Numbered from the stretch's first letter, positions 1 through 13,105 are shown. The stretch: DNA of 64,000 nucleotides from Flaccisagitta enflata (GCA_965153355.1 OZ231126.1:21204001-21268000); one strand, 5' to 3'. Translations and numbers: made by a program. The notes: generated by a model not told the origin, from the letters alone.

Positions 1-11
1 CATTCATAAAA

Positions 12-253
12 CAAGCCCGACCGGGCAACGATGCGTCCGGGCTGTGTTTCTGCGTGTATTGATCATGTGACACATGGACGAGCAGACGGGTGAAGTAGTA
101 AAGGAGGCTCTCAAAACATATTGGTTGATCATTTGTTTTATTATAGAATCTCACTGTGGCCGAAAACAGCTGAGAAACGCGAGTTTTCGCACAGGCGTTA
201 CGGTCCGACGGACGGACCGACAAACCCTCTTATAGAGATGCGAGGACGCATCT
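12..253 (+). mobile_element. HINE-like hairpin element, family 3
   Basis: Starts CAAG followed by the hairpin GCCCG-AC-CGGGC, contains a GGAC/CCGA-type tract near 210-225, and ends in the hairpin AGATGCG-AGGA-CGCATCT preceded by CTCTTATAG. The same element, in the opposite orientation, lies at 26442-26738 and in the two later duplication copies. No coding capacity. The Helentron-type assignment is inference from the architecture. Confidence 0.6.
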
Positions 254-269
254 AGAAAGGGGCACAAAT

Positions 270-413
270 CGTCTTAAAGAGCATTCGGTTGGATAGGCGA
301 CATCGCCACGGCAGAGAAGTGCCAAAAACGGCGTTTTATAAGGAGGCGTAACGGACATACGGACGGACGGACGGACGGACGGACGGACAGACCCACTTAT
401 AGAGATGCGAGAA
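270..413 (+). mobile_element. 5'-truncated family 3 element tail
   Basis: A (GGAC)n tract at 355-390 is followed by CCCACTTATAGAGATGCG and a decayed terminal hairpin (AGATGCGAGAACGCATTC). It lies directly after the complete copy at 12-253, so the two form a head-to-tail pair. The left boundary is uncertain. Confidence 0.45.
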
Positions 414-582
414 CGCATTCATATGTTCATAATCAGCGAGGCGCACACTTATGCCGTTATATTTCCTTGTTTTCTTACTTTTATACCGTTCTTTTCACAT
501 TTCTACTTCTACACACACAAACACACACAATCCCGAATGACCAATAAAATGAGAGGATGGATAGCAGCGTCATTCGCCTTCA

Positions 583-685
<103 letters not shown>

Positions 686-940
686 CAAACTCTCATTGCA
701 CGCAAACTCACACACAAACACAAAAACACACGCGCGCCCCCGTGATATATCGCGCGATATCGCGTTTATTCACTCCAAGCGTGGCAAGTCATAATTCAAA
801 AGAGAATCAGGAGATGTCGAGGCTTAAAAAAAGGAGAAGCGGGAAAAAATAAGCGCGAGCTGGGAAAGCTTAAAAGGGGAAAAACCGGAAGGGAAGCAAA
901 GTGACACCTGCTGTGACTGAAAAGGGAAAAACCCGCGTGT

Positions 941-941
<1 letters not shown>

Positions 942-1033
<92 letters not shown>

Positions 1034-1061
1034 GAGAGAGACAGAGAGAGAGAGAGAGAGT
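942..1061. repeat. (GA)n microsatellite
   Basis: Nearly pure GA repeat with a few CAGA interruptions at the right end. Confidence 0.97.
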
Positions 1062-1726
1062 GATACAGGGACAGACAATTAAATAGAAATGATGAATGAA
1101 TGCATTTTTAGATTGGCGGCTTTAGAAAGTATTGAATTAAGATTTCAAGAGATAAATGGTGTTGGACAAAGTTAAACATGGTAGCATTTCTGCATTGAAA
1201 AGATGGGAAATTGTCTTTGGCGTGGGGCCCGTATTATCAGGACTGATGGACAAGCGAAATACAGCCGCGCGCTGATGCTCAATGATACCCCAGTCGTCCC
1301 TCGGCAGTAATAAGTTGGGCCTGAGTAATTCCACGATGACATTCCAATTGCACCTGGGTTTTTTCAAATATATTTGATCTACCATATCAACTCAACGGTA
1401 TATCTATTTTGCTTCCTAAACTGAAATATGAGCGCTAAATCTCATATTCCTCCGTTCAAATTTTGAGAGGGGCATAAAACATCCATGCAGATACAGCGTT
1501 CAAACGGTGTTGACTCCCCACGAATATCCAATAAATAAAAGAATAGGGCGTTCAATGTACTACAATATACAAATCAGTGTTTTGTTTTCGGTAGTCGTAC
1601 GCTTGCGTCTGCTATACAGCATTCCCATTTCCTTTTGCATGAAATTACAACCTTGGCATTTCTAGTTGCATAATTTTCATCCCACTCATTAACAGAAACA
1701 CTCAAGACCATATCAGAAGTAATTAC
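1062..1726. other. Intron downstream of the homeobox exon, no other gene seen
   Basis: Mixed-composition sequence following the donor site of the exon at 1727-1822 on the minus strand. I searched it for the next homeobox exon (V-K-I-W-F-Q-N-R-R) and did not find it. The open frame at 1137-1385 (minus) shows no recognisable domain. Confidence 0.5.
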
Positions 1727-1822
1727 CTGACGTTCTGTGAGACTCAAGTTTCTGGCCAATTCTAATCTCCGTTGGCGTGTAATGTAGGTTGACATCAAAT
1801 ATTCTTGCTCCAATATGAACGT
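1727..1822 (-). CDS. Posterior (Abd-B-class) Hox homeobox exon: homeodomain residues 13-44
   Basis: On the minus strand this 96-nt exon reads as 32 codons: TFILEQEY, then LMST, then YITRQRRLELARNL, then SLTERQ. These align with homeodomain residues 13-44, with the expected L16, E17, E19, aromatic 20, Y25, R31, L40 and the TERQ that precedes VKIWFQNRR. The exon follows a strong acceptor (pyrimidine run then TTGCCAG at 1823-1829) and ends at a canonical donor (CAG then GTAATT, plus positions 1721-1726). Both introns are phase 0. Helix 1 and helix 2 are intact without stops. The product should be a nuclear sequence-specific DNA-binding transcription factor that patterns posterior body regions, as in Abd-B-class genes. 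Residues 45-60, the recognition helix, were not found here and should lie beyond the left edge. YITRQRR and LTERQ favour a posterior, perhaps Post1-like, protein; the exact subgroup is undecided. Confidence 0.85.
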
Positions 1823-2107
1823 CTGGCAAGGAATAAAAAAGAACGGATGGTTAGCAAATGTAATCTAAAATGTTGATTCTTTAGTCACATTTTCAACATT
1901 AAAAATTCACTTATCCGTAGGTCAGTAATCAAATTTTTAGGAATTTATGCAGAGTCTGCCTTGCATACTTTAACTTGAGAAGACCAGACACCACCGATAA
2001 GTATAAACTAACCCAATAGCCCCCGCCCCTCCTGTTCATCCCTTTACTTGACACCCCCCCCCCTCCGCCACCGAATTACTTCTCTGATAATTAGCTGTAG
2101 GACTCAC
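1823..2107 (-). other. Homeobox intron between residues 12 and 13
   Basis: A 285-bp intron begins GTGAGT (plus 2102-2107) and ends TTGCCAG (plus 1823-1829) on the minus strand. It joins codons CAA (Q12) and ACG (T13) in phase 0. It contains a short poly-C run near 2047-2057. Confidence 0.8.
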
Positions 2108-2184
2108 TTGATGCTTGGTGTAGGGTTTCCGTTTTTTCCTGCCTATCGTGACGCCGTAAGGAGCCGCGTGGTGTTGATGAAAGC
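2108..2184 (-). CDS. Posterior Hox homeobox exon: homeodomain N-terminal arm, residues 2-12
   Basis: The minus strand reads FHQHHAAPYGVTIG followed by RKKRKPYTKHQ and then a GTGAGT donor. RKKRKPY(T/S)K is the hallmark N-terminal arm of Abd-B-class homeodomains (residues 2-10). The 77-nt exon starts after a clear acceptor (TTTTCTCGTTTTCAG, plus 2185-2199), giving a phase-1 upstream intron. Splicing to 1727-1822 restores a continuous homeodomain from residue 2 to 44. The reading frame stays open further upstream only because the sequence there is a pyrimidine-rich tract on this strand. The start codon exon was not identified. A Hox homeodomain split across at least three exons is unusual. Confidence 0.85.
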
Positions 2185-2199
2185 CTGAAAACGAGAAAA

Positions 2200-2480
2200 G
2201 CAGTCGGTCTGGACATAGGAAAAGAGAAGGAAAGAAGATGAGAGAGAGGAGAGTAGATGAGAAAGATGTTGAGGATGGAGATGAGGTGAAAGATGTTGAA
2301 AAGAAATTGAAAGAGGAGAGATGAGGAAAGAAAGACCCCGAAATTTCAGGATGAAGAAATGAAACAGAGAAGATGAGGGAGGAAAGTAAAGGAGAAAGGG
2401 GGAGGTTTGGAAAATGGAGGGAAAAGGGGAGAAAATTGATGATTACTACAAACTAATGAGGAGGAGAAAATTGCAGAAAA
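2200..2480. other. Purine-rich tract upstream of the homeobox exon
   Basis: On the plus strand this is AG-rich, for example GAAAGAAGATGAGAGAG. On the gene strand it is an extended pyrimidine tract leading to the acceptor at 2185. It is probably intronic; no exon was seen. Confidence 0.5.
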
Positions 2481-2766
2481 AAGATCCTGAAATTTTGTTT
2501 GTTTGTCGAATTGTCATTAAACGGATGTTGTTATCATTCTTTACTTAGCCACCACAAATATACATTTCCTCAATTCCCATGCTGTATGTTATTACTGTAT
2601 GTTTATCGGATTACCCCCCCCCCCCCCCCTTTGCCTTTCGCCCTTCCCCCTTCGTTCTCTCTTTCTCTTTCCATCTCTCTGCAGAAAATGTGGGATGAGT
2701 CTCAACAGCGGATTAAAGTCTCTTTCAGGTCAAAGGTTAGCATGGATCGCATCAGGAACAGTTTAC

Positions 2767-2949
<183 letters not shown>

Positions 2950-3111
2950 CAGATTTATTTTGGCTCCGGTCGATGCAACTGTGTGGGAAGATCATGAAGG
3001 CCAAAAAATGTATTATTAGCAATAGAGGAAAATAAGTTGAGTGTCACTGCAAAAGTCTCAGACTTTCTCTTCATCTCAACCACCACCACCTCCATCAACA
3101 TGTAGAGGATT

Positions 3112-3265
3112 AGGGTGTCTGGGTGGTGATTGATGGTTTTGGTCGGTCAGTGCTGCTGGGTGGTTTTTTCAGCCCAGAGTGATAGGGGGGAAAGGTGTCT
3201 GGGTGGTGATTGGTGGTTTTGGCCGGTTAGTGCTGCTGGGTGGTGATTTCAGCCTAGTGTACACC
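3112..3265. repeat. Two-copy tandem duplication, unit about 84 bp
   Basis: The segment starting GTGTCTGGGTGGTGATTG occurs at 3113 and again at 3197. Both copies continue through GGTTTTGG, CGGT and GTGCTGCTGGGTGG with a few substitutions. Confidence 0.85.
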
Positions 3266-3269
3266 GCCC

Positions 3270-3362
3270 CCATCAAAACCACCACCACTACCATTACCAC
3301 CACCATCATCATCTTCACCACCACCATCATCATCACCACTATCATCGCAAACATCATCACCA
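3270..3362. repeat. CCA/CAT trinucleotide repeat
   Basis: Degenerate ACC/ATC triplet repeat; Thr/Ile and Val/Met open frames arise from it. Confidence 0.85.
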
Positions 3363-3536
3363 CCGTCCATCGGAACATTGTGAGCAAACTGCGTCTAAGG
3401 CCGTTTTTTTCTAAGTGATTACTCGATGCCCTAGTGTGATAATTAGTGAGTCTAAATGAGCTCCATCGCAATTAGAAGTTGGAAATCTCCGGGAATACAT
3501 ACAAGACGGACGCGAGTTAAGTAAATGACGAACTTG

Positions 3537-3606
3537 ACGCTAACGATGACGACGACGACGGTGACGACGATGATGATGACGATGACGACGATGACGACGA
3601 CGATGT
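3537..3606. repeat. GAC/GAT trinucleotide repeat
   Basis: Degenerate GACGAC/GATGAT triplet array. Confidence 0.85.
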
Positions 3607-3822
3607 TGACGTACAAAAGATAATCAGGACATGGTTTTTGTGCTCGCCGTCTGCTGCCCAAGGCCCAAGTCATTATGCATGTTACGATAACGAGGACCGG
3701 ACTATGGGCATATTCAAGAAGCCCTTGTGTTCTTTACAAAGTCGAGGGAATTCTTTTTCCCTTCCACTCTCCACTGCTACTCCCTTCCCCACTCCCCCCC
3801 TTGCTTCTGTCTACGATTTCAG

Positions 3823-5400
<1,578 letters not shown>

Positions 5401-5408
5401 AATATCTA

Positions 5409-5970
5409 CAGTAGATCTAGTCTAGACTTGAGATAATGGGGGCAAGCATTGTAGGAAAACGAATGAAGCTAGGGGATTGATATTTGGAACATTGACTAAT
5501 AAAATGATGTTTTATTGCCCATGATAGTTAGCTGCCATGGAAACGCATTTTCATGTATTAACGCTACAATATCAGAATTTTGAGAATTTTTTTGAAGGAA
5601 CACTGCTAGAATTAAATTTGCTACAACTTTCCCACTGTATGTTCTGTAAGAATGTCACTTGTTAAGCTGTTGCTAAGGGTTGTCACACATGGATACGCTC
5701 CCTAGCGACAGCCAAACAAGCAATATTCTTACAGAATATATTGTGGGAAAGTTGTAGAAAATTTGATTTCAAGCATTGTTCCATAAAAAAATCTCTCAAA
5801 ATAATGATATTTTAGCAAGAATACATGGAAAAGTGTTTCCATGGCAACCGAGTATCATAGGGAATAAATCATTTTTTTATTAGTTTACATTCCAAATATC
5901 AACCCTCTAGCTTTATGTATTCTTCCACAATGCTTGCCCCCGTCATCTCAAGTCTAGATGAGATCTACTG
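5409..5970. mobile_element. Foldback MITE with Tc1/mariner-type ends
   Basis: A 562-bp near-palindrome flanked by TA on both sides (5407-5408 and 5971-5972). Ends read CAGTAGATCT and the complement of CAGTAGATCT. The arms, about 260 bp each, stay alignable inward (for example GGGGGCAAGCATTGT and TTGATATTTGGAA on both). CAGT ends and TA duplication are typical of Tc1/mariner-derived MITEs. No transposase. Confidence 0.85.
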
Positions 5971-6273
5971 TACACTTCGTGGACAAAATTCCATTATTTG
6001 GGGAGTAACTCAAACTGCAAAGAACTGGCACGAGAGTTGAGGAGACAGGAAAACACAATCAGAATGGAGACTGTGATCCTGCTATTAGAGGGCAAAGAAT
6101 CGGTGTCTGCCTCATGAGGGACAGGGACCTACTGCCTCTTTAACTTTGGTCAGCAGACAGCCACCTTTTAGTTTGAGTTGTCACTCCGTCTATCCATCTG
6201 CCTGTCTTTCTGTCTGCCTGTCTATCTGTCTGTCGGACTGTTTGTCGAATTGTCTATGTCTGACTGATTGACA

Positions 6274-6275
<2 letters not shown>

Positions 6276-6333
<58 letters not shown>
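6276..6333. repeat. (TC)n microsatellite
   Basis: About 29 TC units, following a degenerate TGTC-rich stretch at 6185-6260. Confidence 0.97.
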
Positions 6334-6338
<5 letters not shown>

Positions 6339-6559
6339 TTTTCCGGATTTCTAATTAAGATCATGTGAGTGATGAATGAATGTCTATTGAAATGTTGCTG
6401 CTTTGGTCGTTGCGCCGCTGCCTTCATATATTCACAGCCAAAGGCTCACCTCCTCATTCCATGACCCCTTCATTCAGTAGCGTGGCAATTCCATCGCACT
6501 CTTAATTGATTAATTTTTCCCTGCATTCTCTTTGAAGATTACCAGCTTCATTCATGTAT

Positions 6560-6866
6560 GCATTCATTCATTCATTCATTCATTCATTCCTTCATTCATT
6601 CATTCATTCATTCATTCATACATTCATTCATTCATTCATTCATTCATTCATTCATTCATTCATTCATTCATTCATTCATTCATTCATTCATTCGTTCATT
6701 CATTCATTCAGTCAATCATTCATTCATTTATCCATTTGTTAATTTTTCATTCATTCATTCATTCATTCATTCAATCATTCATTCATTCATTCATTCATTC
6801 ATTCATTCATTCATTCATTCATTCATTTATTCATTCATTTATTCATTCATCCATTCATTCATACAC
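6560..6866. repeat. (CATT)n microsatellite
   Basis: About 75 mostly perfect ATTC units with scattered substitutions. The Ile-His-Ser-Phe open frames are repeat translations. Confidence 0.98.
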
Positions 6867-6999
6867 ACAGCCAGTAGTGGCGTCGACGTTGGTTGTAGAA
6901 ATGAATGTTTAGTTTGAATCGACCGTAGCCGTAGCCGTGGCTGTGGTGTCCGTGGCATGGCATGGCAGTGGTTGTTGCGGTTGTGACTGTGGTGGCAGC

Positions 7000-7008
7000 G
7001 GATGCGAC

Positions 7009-7040
<32 letters not shown>

Positions 7041-7083
7041 TGGCGGTGGTGGCGGTGGTGGCGGTGGTGGCGGTGGTGGCGGT
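7000..7083. repeat. (GGTGGC)n repeat
   Basis: Hexanucleotide G-rich repeat; poly-Gly on plus and poly-Pro on minus are its translations. Confidence 0.95.
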
Positions 7084-7166
7084 GACGGCATTCATCAAGC
7101 AGAGCGTCGCCTAGATTCTCTTTCAAATCCATTCACGTAGAACATTTCCGTGTAACGGCACGGGAA

Positions 7167-7277
<111 letters not shown>

Positions 7278-7615
7278 CAAGATTTGGTAGGCCATTATGT
7301 TTGAAATATTGTAAATGAATTTCCTGAATATAGTATGGTTTACCGTCGTAAGATTTTACTTAATGAAACTGTTTCAGATATTTTCGTGAGCTACATGTAA
7401 GTGGAATTTTCTGTTTCCTTTTGGGTGGTGAAAAAATGCGCTCTTTTCACAAGAGGAAAATGTTTCAATAAGGAAAGTCAGACGGCCAACGTATATAGAA
7501 AAAAAAATTCCAAGGATTGAAAGAAAAAAAGGACAATCAGGGAAAATGAATTTCTTTGTGTGTAAAAAGACCCATCCGTGCGGAAAGTTGGCGAGAATTA
7601 TTGAAAGAAAGAGAG

Positions 7616-7718
<103 letters not shown>

Positions 7719-7885
7719 CCAGAGGGAGAAGACAGTGGGAAAAAGATACAGACCTTGGTGGTCGGTAGGTATGCCTGTTGGTCTGACATGGGTGAGAATA
7801 GAGCACCATCACTGGGAGGCCAGGGTTGGCCAGGGTTGGACGATTTCACATCTCCGGCTCACTCTTGTGTAAAGACAACCAGTTA

Positions 7886-8059
7886 CAGTGGAGCAACGCT
7901 AGAAGGCATCCGCTGTTAAGGCAAGCCCGCCTATGAGGCATGCAACTTACAGTCCCTTGAGAAACTTTGAAGTTATTTCGATATCAGCAATAAGGCAGCT
8001 TCACTATAAGGTATAATTTGGCCCAGTCCCTTGGCATGCGCTCCAGTGAAGCTTAACTG
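7886..8059. mobile_element. TA-flanked MITE, family P2
   Basis: A 174-bp element between TA dinucleotides, ends CAGTGGAGC and complement of CAGTTAAGC. A second copy with the same interior (CTATGAGGCAT/CTAATGAGGCAT, AAGGTAGCTTCACT) is at 37161-37337. Looks like a pogo/Tc1-type MITE. Confidence 0.75.
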
Positions 8060-8066
8060 TATATTC

Positions 8067-8640
8067 GTAGAAAATAAGAAGAAAAAACATTTTTTTCCAT
8101 TCTAGCTCAACCAAAGGCCAAAGGAAACAAAAGCGCAACGCGTCTGAAAATGCAGATGAATTAGTTTTAAGGAGTGAAAACCGAAGTCAAACTAGAAGAA
8201 TAAATTTGAATTTCAAGTTTCTCATTGGTTTTGAATTTCAAGGCGACGGGAAGTTTTCTGTGTGAGTGAGAGTGAGAGAGAGGATATTCTGACTCACACA
8301 GTGAATGAGGAGAGAGTGATGTTGATAGGTTGCTACAAAAGGGGTTAGGGAAACATGCACAAGGCGTGTTTAGTGAGAAGAAAATGTCAAAAGGGAAATG
8401 ACAGAGCGGGAAAATGGCGTCAAACAAATGGACATGATTTTACATAATCATGCATGACCATTTCAATAACTCTTGAGATGAAAAAAAAAATGAAACATTG
8501 TTTCTAGATGATTCACTCCATTTTGAAGACTGGGACGATGTCCGCCGAACTTTTTCAAACTCAAAATGACATCCTCTCATTCATATTGAGACAGCCTTCC
8601 TCATTGTGGCTCGTCAGACAGTCAATCAACAGCGAGACTA
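8067..8640. other. No gene seen
   Basis: A/T-rich single-copy sequence with a short GA-rich patch at 8265-8285. No exon-like signal found. Confidence 0.4.
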
Positions 8641-8789
8641 ATTGACATTGAGTGTCTCAAGTAAGTGCGCGGATACTATAGAGGTGGTGGAAGGGATGGA
8701 GGAGGTAGCTGCAGAATATCTGCTGAGAAGCGGCTGGAGAGGAAGATGGAGTGCCGGTTGAGAAGCGGCAAAGAGGCGGTTGAGTGAAG

Positions 8790-9810
8790 AGGCGGCATCA
8801 GTGGCGGCGGAAGTGCAGATGTAGTGGCGGCGGGAGTGGCCGCCGTATTGGCGGCAGAAATGGCTGCAGATGTGGCAGAAGAAACGGCAGAGAGGGCAGC
8901 GGCAGCATTGACAGCAGGAGAGGCGGCTGTACTGGCGGCTGTGCTGGGGGCAGATCGGGCGGCAAAAATGGCAGTAGGAGTAGCGGCAGAAATGGCAGTG
9001 GAAGTGGCCGCCGCACTGGCGGCAGAACTGGCAATGGAAGTGGCCGCCGCTCTGGCGGCAGACATGGCAGTAGGTGAGGCAGAAGAAATGGTAGAGAGGG
9101 CAGCGGCAGCATCGGCAGCAGGAGAGGCGGCTGTACTGGTGGCTGTACCGGCGGCTGTACTGGTGGGAGAACTGGCGGCAGAAATGGCAGCATGATGGTA
9201 GCAGCATCGGCCCAAGCAATGGCAGTGGGAATGGCGGCCGCATTGGCGGCAGAAATGGCAGTGGAAGTGACAGCAGCACAAGCAGTAGAAATGGAAGTGG
9301 GAGTGGCGGCAAAAATAGCAGTGGAAGTGGCAGCTGTACTGGTGACAGAAATAGCAATGGGATGGTAGCAGCATTGGCCCCAGCAATGGCAGTGGGAGCG
9401 GCGGCAGAAATGGCAGTGGGAGTGGCTGCAGAAATGGCAGTGGGAGTGGCTGCAGAAATGGCAGTGGCGGCAGATATGGCAGATGGAGTAGCGGCAGCAT
9501 TGGCGGTAGAAATGGCAGTGGGAGTGGCAGCTGCACTGGTGACAGAAATAGCGATGGGATGGTAGCAGCATTGGCCCAAGCAATGGCAGTGGGACCGGCG
9601 GCAGAAATGGCAGTGGAAGTGGCGACAGAAATAGCAGTGGGAATGGCGGTAGAAATGGCAGTGGGAATGGCGGCCGCATTGACGGCAGAAATGGCAGTGG
9701 AAGTGGCGACAGAAATGGTAGTGGGAGTGACGGCGGATATGGCAGATGGAGTAGCGGCAGCATTGGCGGTAGAAATGGCAGTGGGAGTGGCGGAAACGGC
9801 ATCGGCGGAA
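8790..9810. repeat. GC-rich minisatellite, unit about 24 bp (GGCAGTGGNAGTGGC...)
   Basis: About 1 kb of degenerate repeats of GCGGCAGAAATGGCAGTGG with a 6-bp sub-period. It is open in several frames: plus-strand frames give Ala-Glu-Met-Ala-Val repeats and Gly-Ser-Asn-Arg repeats, minus-strand frames give Pro/Leu- or Ala/Thr/Ser-rich repeats up to 386 codons. The multi-frame openness follows from the repeat lacking TA- and TCA-type triplets, so I do not call it a gene. Confidence 0.85.
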
Positions 9811-9906
9811 ACGCCGCTGAATTTGGCGCCAGTGAGAACATTGAAAAAGTCTGAGTTGAAAAGAAGGAAAATCGCGAAAGCAATTTGGAAGGTAAACTAT
9901 AAATAG

Positions 9907-9934
<28 letters not shown>
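9907..9934. repeat. Poly-A tract
   Basis: Homopolymer of about 28 A. Confidence 0.95.
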
Positions 9935-9939
<5 letters not shown>

Positions 9940-10370
9940 CGCACAAGAAAAAATTCATCAGTGAAAGAAAAAGAAGAGAGCGTTGGTATCATTTGGAGAT
10001 CTCATCGTTGAGAGTTTGGCTAATTTTGTTGATGGTGAGTTGTTTGATTGTTGATCAATTCTCATCACTCTCAATTGAAGTTCTTGTTTTGGGTAACAAA
10101 GCAGAACTTCATTTGTAACCAATACAATTACTAGGCAACAGACATGAACCAAATGCTCATTAAACCTAATTTAAAAGATGAAATTGTAAAGCAGAACTCC
10201 AGCCGCAAAAATGGATAATTTGTTTGACTGCTGCAAAATACTGAACTGAATACGAGATTGTGTAACTTGTATTTCATTATCCTTGCTCAATTCAAAGCGG
10301 AAAAAAAGATTTCATCCATCTTCTCTCTCTCTAATTTCTTTCCTTAAGACTGACGTTTCTTTCTTCCATA
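9940..10370. other. No gene seen
   Basis: A/T-rich single-copy sequence without exon-like signals. A C-rich (CCCCTCCACCG) stretch follows at 10380-10480. Confidence 0.4.
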
Positions 10371-10659
10371 CCCTCCACCGCTCCTTCCCCCCCTCCACCG
10401 CTTTTGCCCCCCCCCCTCCACCGCTCCTACCCCCCCATTCACCACTCCTACCCCCCCCCCCTTACTCCCCCTCTACCACCTAGCCTCCATTCTCAATTCC
10501 TTTTCCTTTCCTTTTGTTCGATTTCTAATTTCTTTCCTTCACCTTTATCTTTTTTTTCCTTCACCCATTCCATCCAAACAGAAGATGGAAGGCGAAAAAG
10601 ATCGCGCGCTTGAAGCCTCCTCATTCATCTCCGTTTTGCTCAACCATCACTACTAGCAC

Positions 10660-10735
10660 AATCACCATCACTACCACCACTACCACCACCATCACCACCG
10701 CCGACATCGCCACCGCCGCCACCGCCGCCGTAGCC
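10660..10735. repeat. (ACC/CGC)n trinucleotide repeat
   Basis: Degenerate CAC/CGC triplets. Confidence 0.85.
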
Positions 10736-10903
10736 CAGGAAGACAATAAAAGGAGTGAAAGAACCAGGAAAACAACTCCATATCAATCCCGGTAGAAGAA
10801 AAGAGCGTCGGTGTCACAATCTAGCCGGTGTTGAGCTTGAGGTGGCCCTGCGTTGGGCCTGTGATGAACTGACATCAGGCCAACGCGGCACATCTGGCTT
10901 TTT

Positions 10904-11389
10904 GGGCAGCGGCCCCGAAGGGGAGGAAGTCCTTTAGAACACAGGGGGACTTTTGTTTGTCCGTACATCCATCCGTTAGTCCCCCCAGGCCCTCTCAGGC
11001 CTGAAATCTGCCCTCTTAGGCCTGAAATCTGCCCTATCAGACCTGGAATCTGCCCTCTCAAACCTTGAATCTGCCCTCTCAGGCCTGAAATCTACCCTCT
11101 CAGGCCTGAAATCTGCCCTCTCAGGCCTGAAACCTGTCCTCTGAGGCCTTAAATATGCAGATTTCAGGCCTGAGAGGACAGGTTTCAGGCCTGAGAGGGC
11201 AGATTTCAGGCCTAAGAGGACCTGGGGGGGACTGATGGACGGACGGATGGACGAACAAAAGTCCCCCTGTGTTCTACAGGACTTTGTCTCCTTCGGGGCC
11301 GCTGCCCTGCTTCCTCTCACTCTGATTCACAAACATGCAAAGCAGGGCAACGGGTATCGCTGACCACATATTGCCCTTGGGCGACCTGT
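10904..11389 (-). mobile_element. HINE-like hairpin element, family 2
   Basis: The 3' part is a long foldback: GGGCAGCGGCCCCGAAGGGG at the left and its complement at 11290-11307. Tandem units of CTCAGGCCTGAAATCTGCC fill both arms and short GGAC-type tracts lie between. Beyond it, CGATACCCGTTGCCCTGC (in complement) leads to the 5' end CAGGTC-GCCC-AA-GGGC at 11375-11389. Boundaries follow from copies elsewhere in the window, one with an empty counterpart. Confidence 0.7.
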
Positions 11390-11399
11390 TCCTTACATC

Positions 11400-11980
11400 G
11401 ATCATGTTCGCTTCAGCCTTCAACGAGATCTAGAAAACATAAACGAAGTAATGTTACTTAACTTCATTATGATCAAGATGCAAAACAAAAGGACGGAGCA
11501 ACAAAAAAAAAAACATCGATGACAGTCTTCATTTCCTGCCAGTTATGTTTTTTGATGTAAAGAAACAACGATAATACCTGAGAATGAAGTTTATTTTCTG
11601 CAAAGAAAAGGCATCTAAAATGCTAATAATCACAATTTGGCGAGTGTATTAGGATACCGACCGACCAACAGCAAGACTTATCTACAGACAGACAAAATAT
11701 AAGAAAAAACAACCAGACATTCAGTCATTTAGAAAGACAACTACAGACGGACAAAATGAAAAATAAACTGGCAAACAGCAAACTTATCTGCAGACAGACG
11801 AAATGAAAAGCAAGCAGACAAACAGTCATTTAGAAGGACAAATGAGAGGTGGAAACTGGAGAGGAGCTTTTTCCGCTTGAGAGTCGGAGGAGGAAAAAAG
11901 ATTGATGGCGCTGCCTCTCCTCTCCCATCTGTCTCCCTCTTTGTGCCGGCAAGAGAAAGTATCTTTCCTTATTACTTATT
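11400..11980. other. No gene seen
   Basis: Mixed sequence with repeated ACAGACAGAC-like motifs at 11680-11830. Confidence 0.4.
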
Positions 11981-11993
11981 TTTAGTCGCGTGC

Positions 11994-12196
11994 TTCGCGA
12001 CTCTACACCCCGCTTTGTCAGTTCATCGGTCCGTCGGTCCATCGGTCTAGCGGTCCGTCGGTCCGTTCGTCAGTCCGTCCGTCGCACTTTACTTTTTTTG
12101 GGTTTTTGTGGTTGTTGGCCTCACAGCTCCTGCTCATATGATCAAGTGACCCATGCCTACCCGCACGCGACTGGGGTAGCCGTGTATCCGGCCTTG
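11994..12196 (-). mobile_element. HINE-like hairpin element, family 1
   Basis: On the minus strand it starts CAAGGCCGGATACACGGC (hairpin GCCG-GATACA-CGGC), continues TACCCCAGTCGCGTGCGGG, has a (GGAC)-type tract, and ends AGTCGCG-AAGCA-CGCGACT followed by AAAAA. Six or more relatives in the window share both ends. Confidence 0.75.
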
Positions 12197-12389
12197 TTTT
12201 TTGTGTCTGTCTCCCATACATCTTCGTTTTTGTACCTGTGTGCTTTGTCTTATTTTTTCTGTCTCTGTCTCTCTTTCCCGGCCTTTGTTTCTGTCTGTAC
12301 CTTCTGCAGCATGTCTGTCTCCGTCTCTTTCTTTTGCAGCCTGTCTGTCTCCCTCTTTTTCTTTTGCAGCCTGTTTGTCTCTGTCTCTG

Positions 12390-12396
<7 letters not shown>

Positions 12397-12482
<86 letters not shown>
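12397..12482. repeat. (TC)n microsatellite
   Basis: About 43 TC units; complementary to the GA tract 110 bp downstream. Confidence 0.97.
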
Positions 12483-12486
<4 letters not shown>

Positions 12487-12588
12487 GCGGTGTCTCCGTC
12501 TCTATCTGTTAGGAAATGAGGCAACCGCGGTGGCACAAAAGCGGAGGAATGTGAAATATCTCGTGAAAGATAAACTTGAGTTACGGGA

Positions 12589-12830
<242 letters not shown>

Positions 12831-13035
12831 AGAGAGAGAAAGAGAGAGACACACACAGACAGACAGACAGACAGACAGAGAGACAGAGACAGAGAGAGAC
12901 AGAGACAGAGAGAGACAGAGAGGGACAGAGAGAGAGACGGACAGAGCGATAAAAATGGACCAGGAGAATTGAAAAAAGGCAGACAGACAAACACACTATG
13001 TGTAGTTGCAATTGAAAGAGGGTGATCAATCTTGC

Positions 13036-13036
13036 C

Positions 13037-13104
<68 letters not shown>

Positions 13105-13105
13105 C
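13036..13105. repeat. (CAA)n microsatellite
   Basis: About 23 CAA triplets; poly-Gln/Asn/Thr frames are repeat translations. Confidence 0.97.

Noticed and set aside
230-418. Frames with SVRPSVRPSV repeats across the GGAC tracts
   Set aside because: They translate the tetranucleotide tract inside hairpin elements and recur at every such element; no gene.
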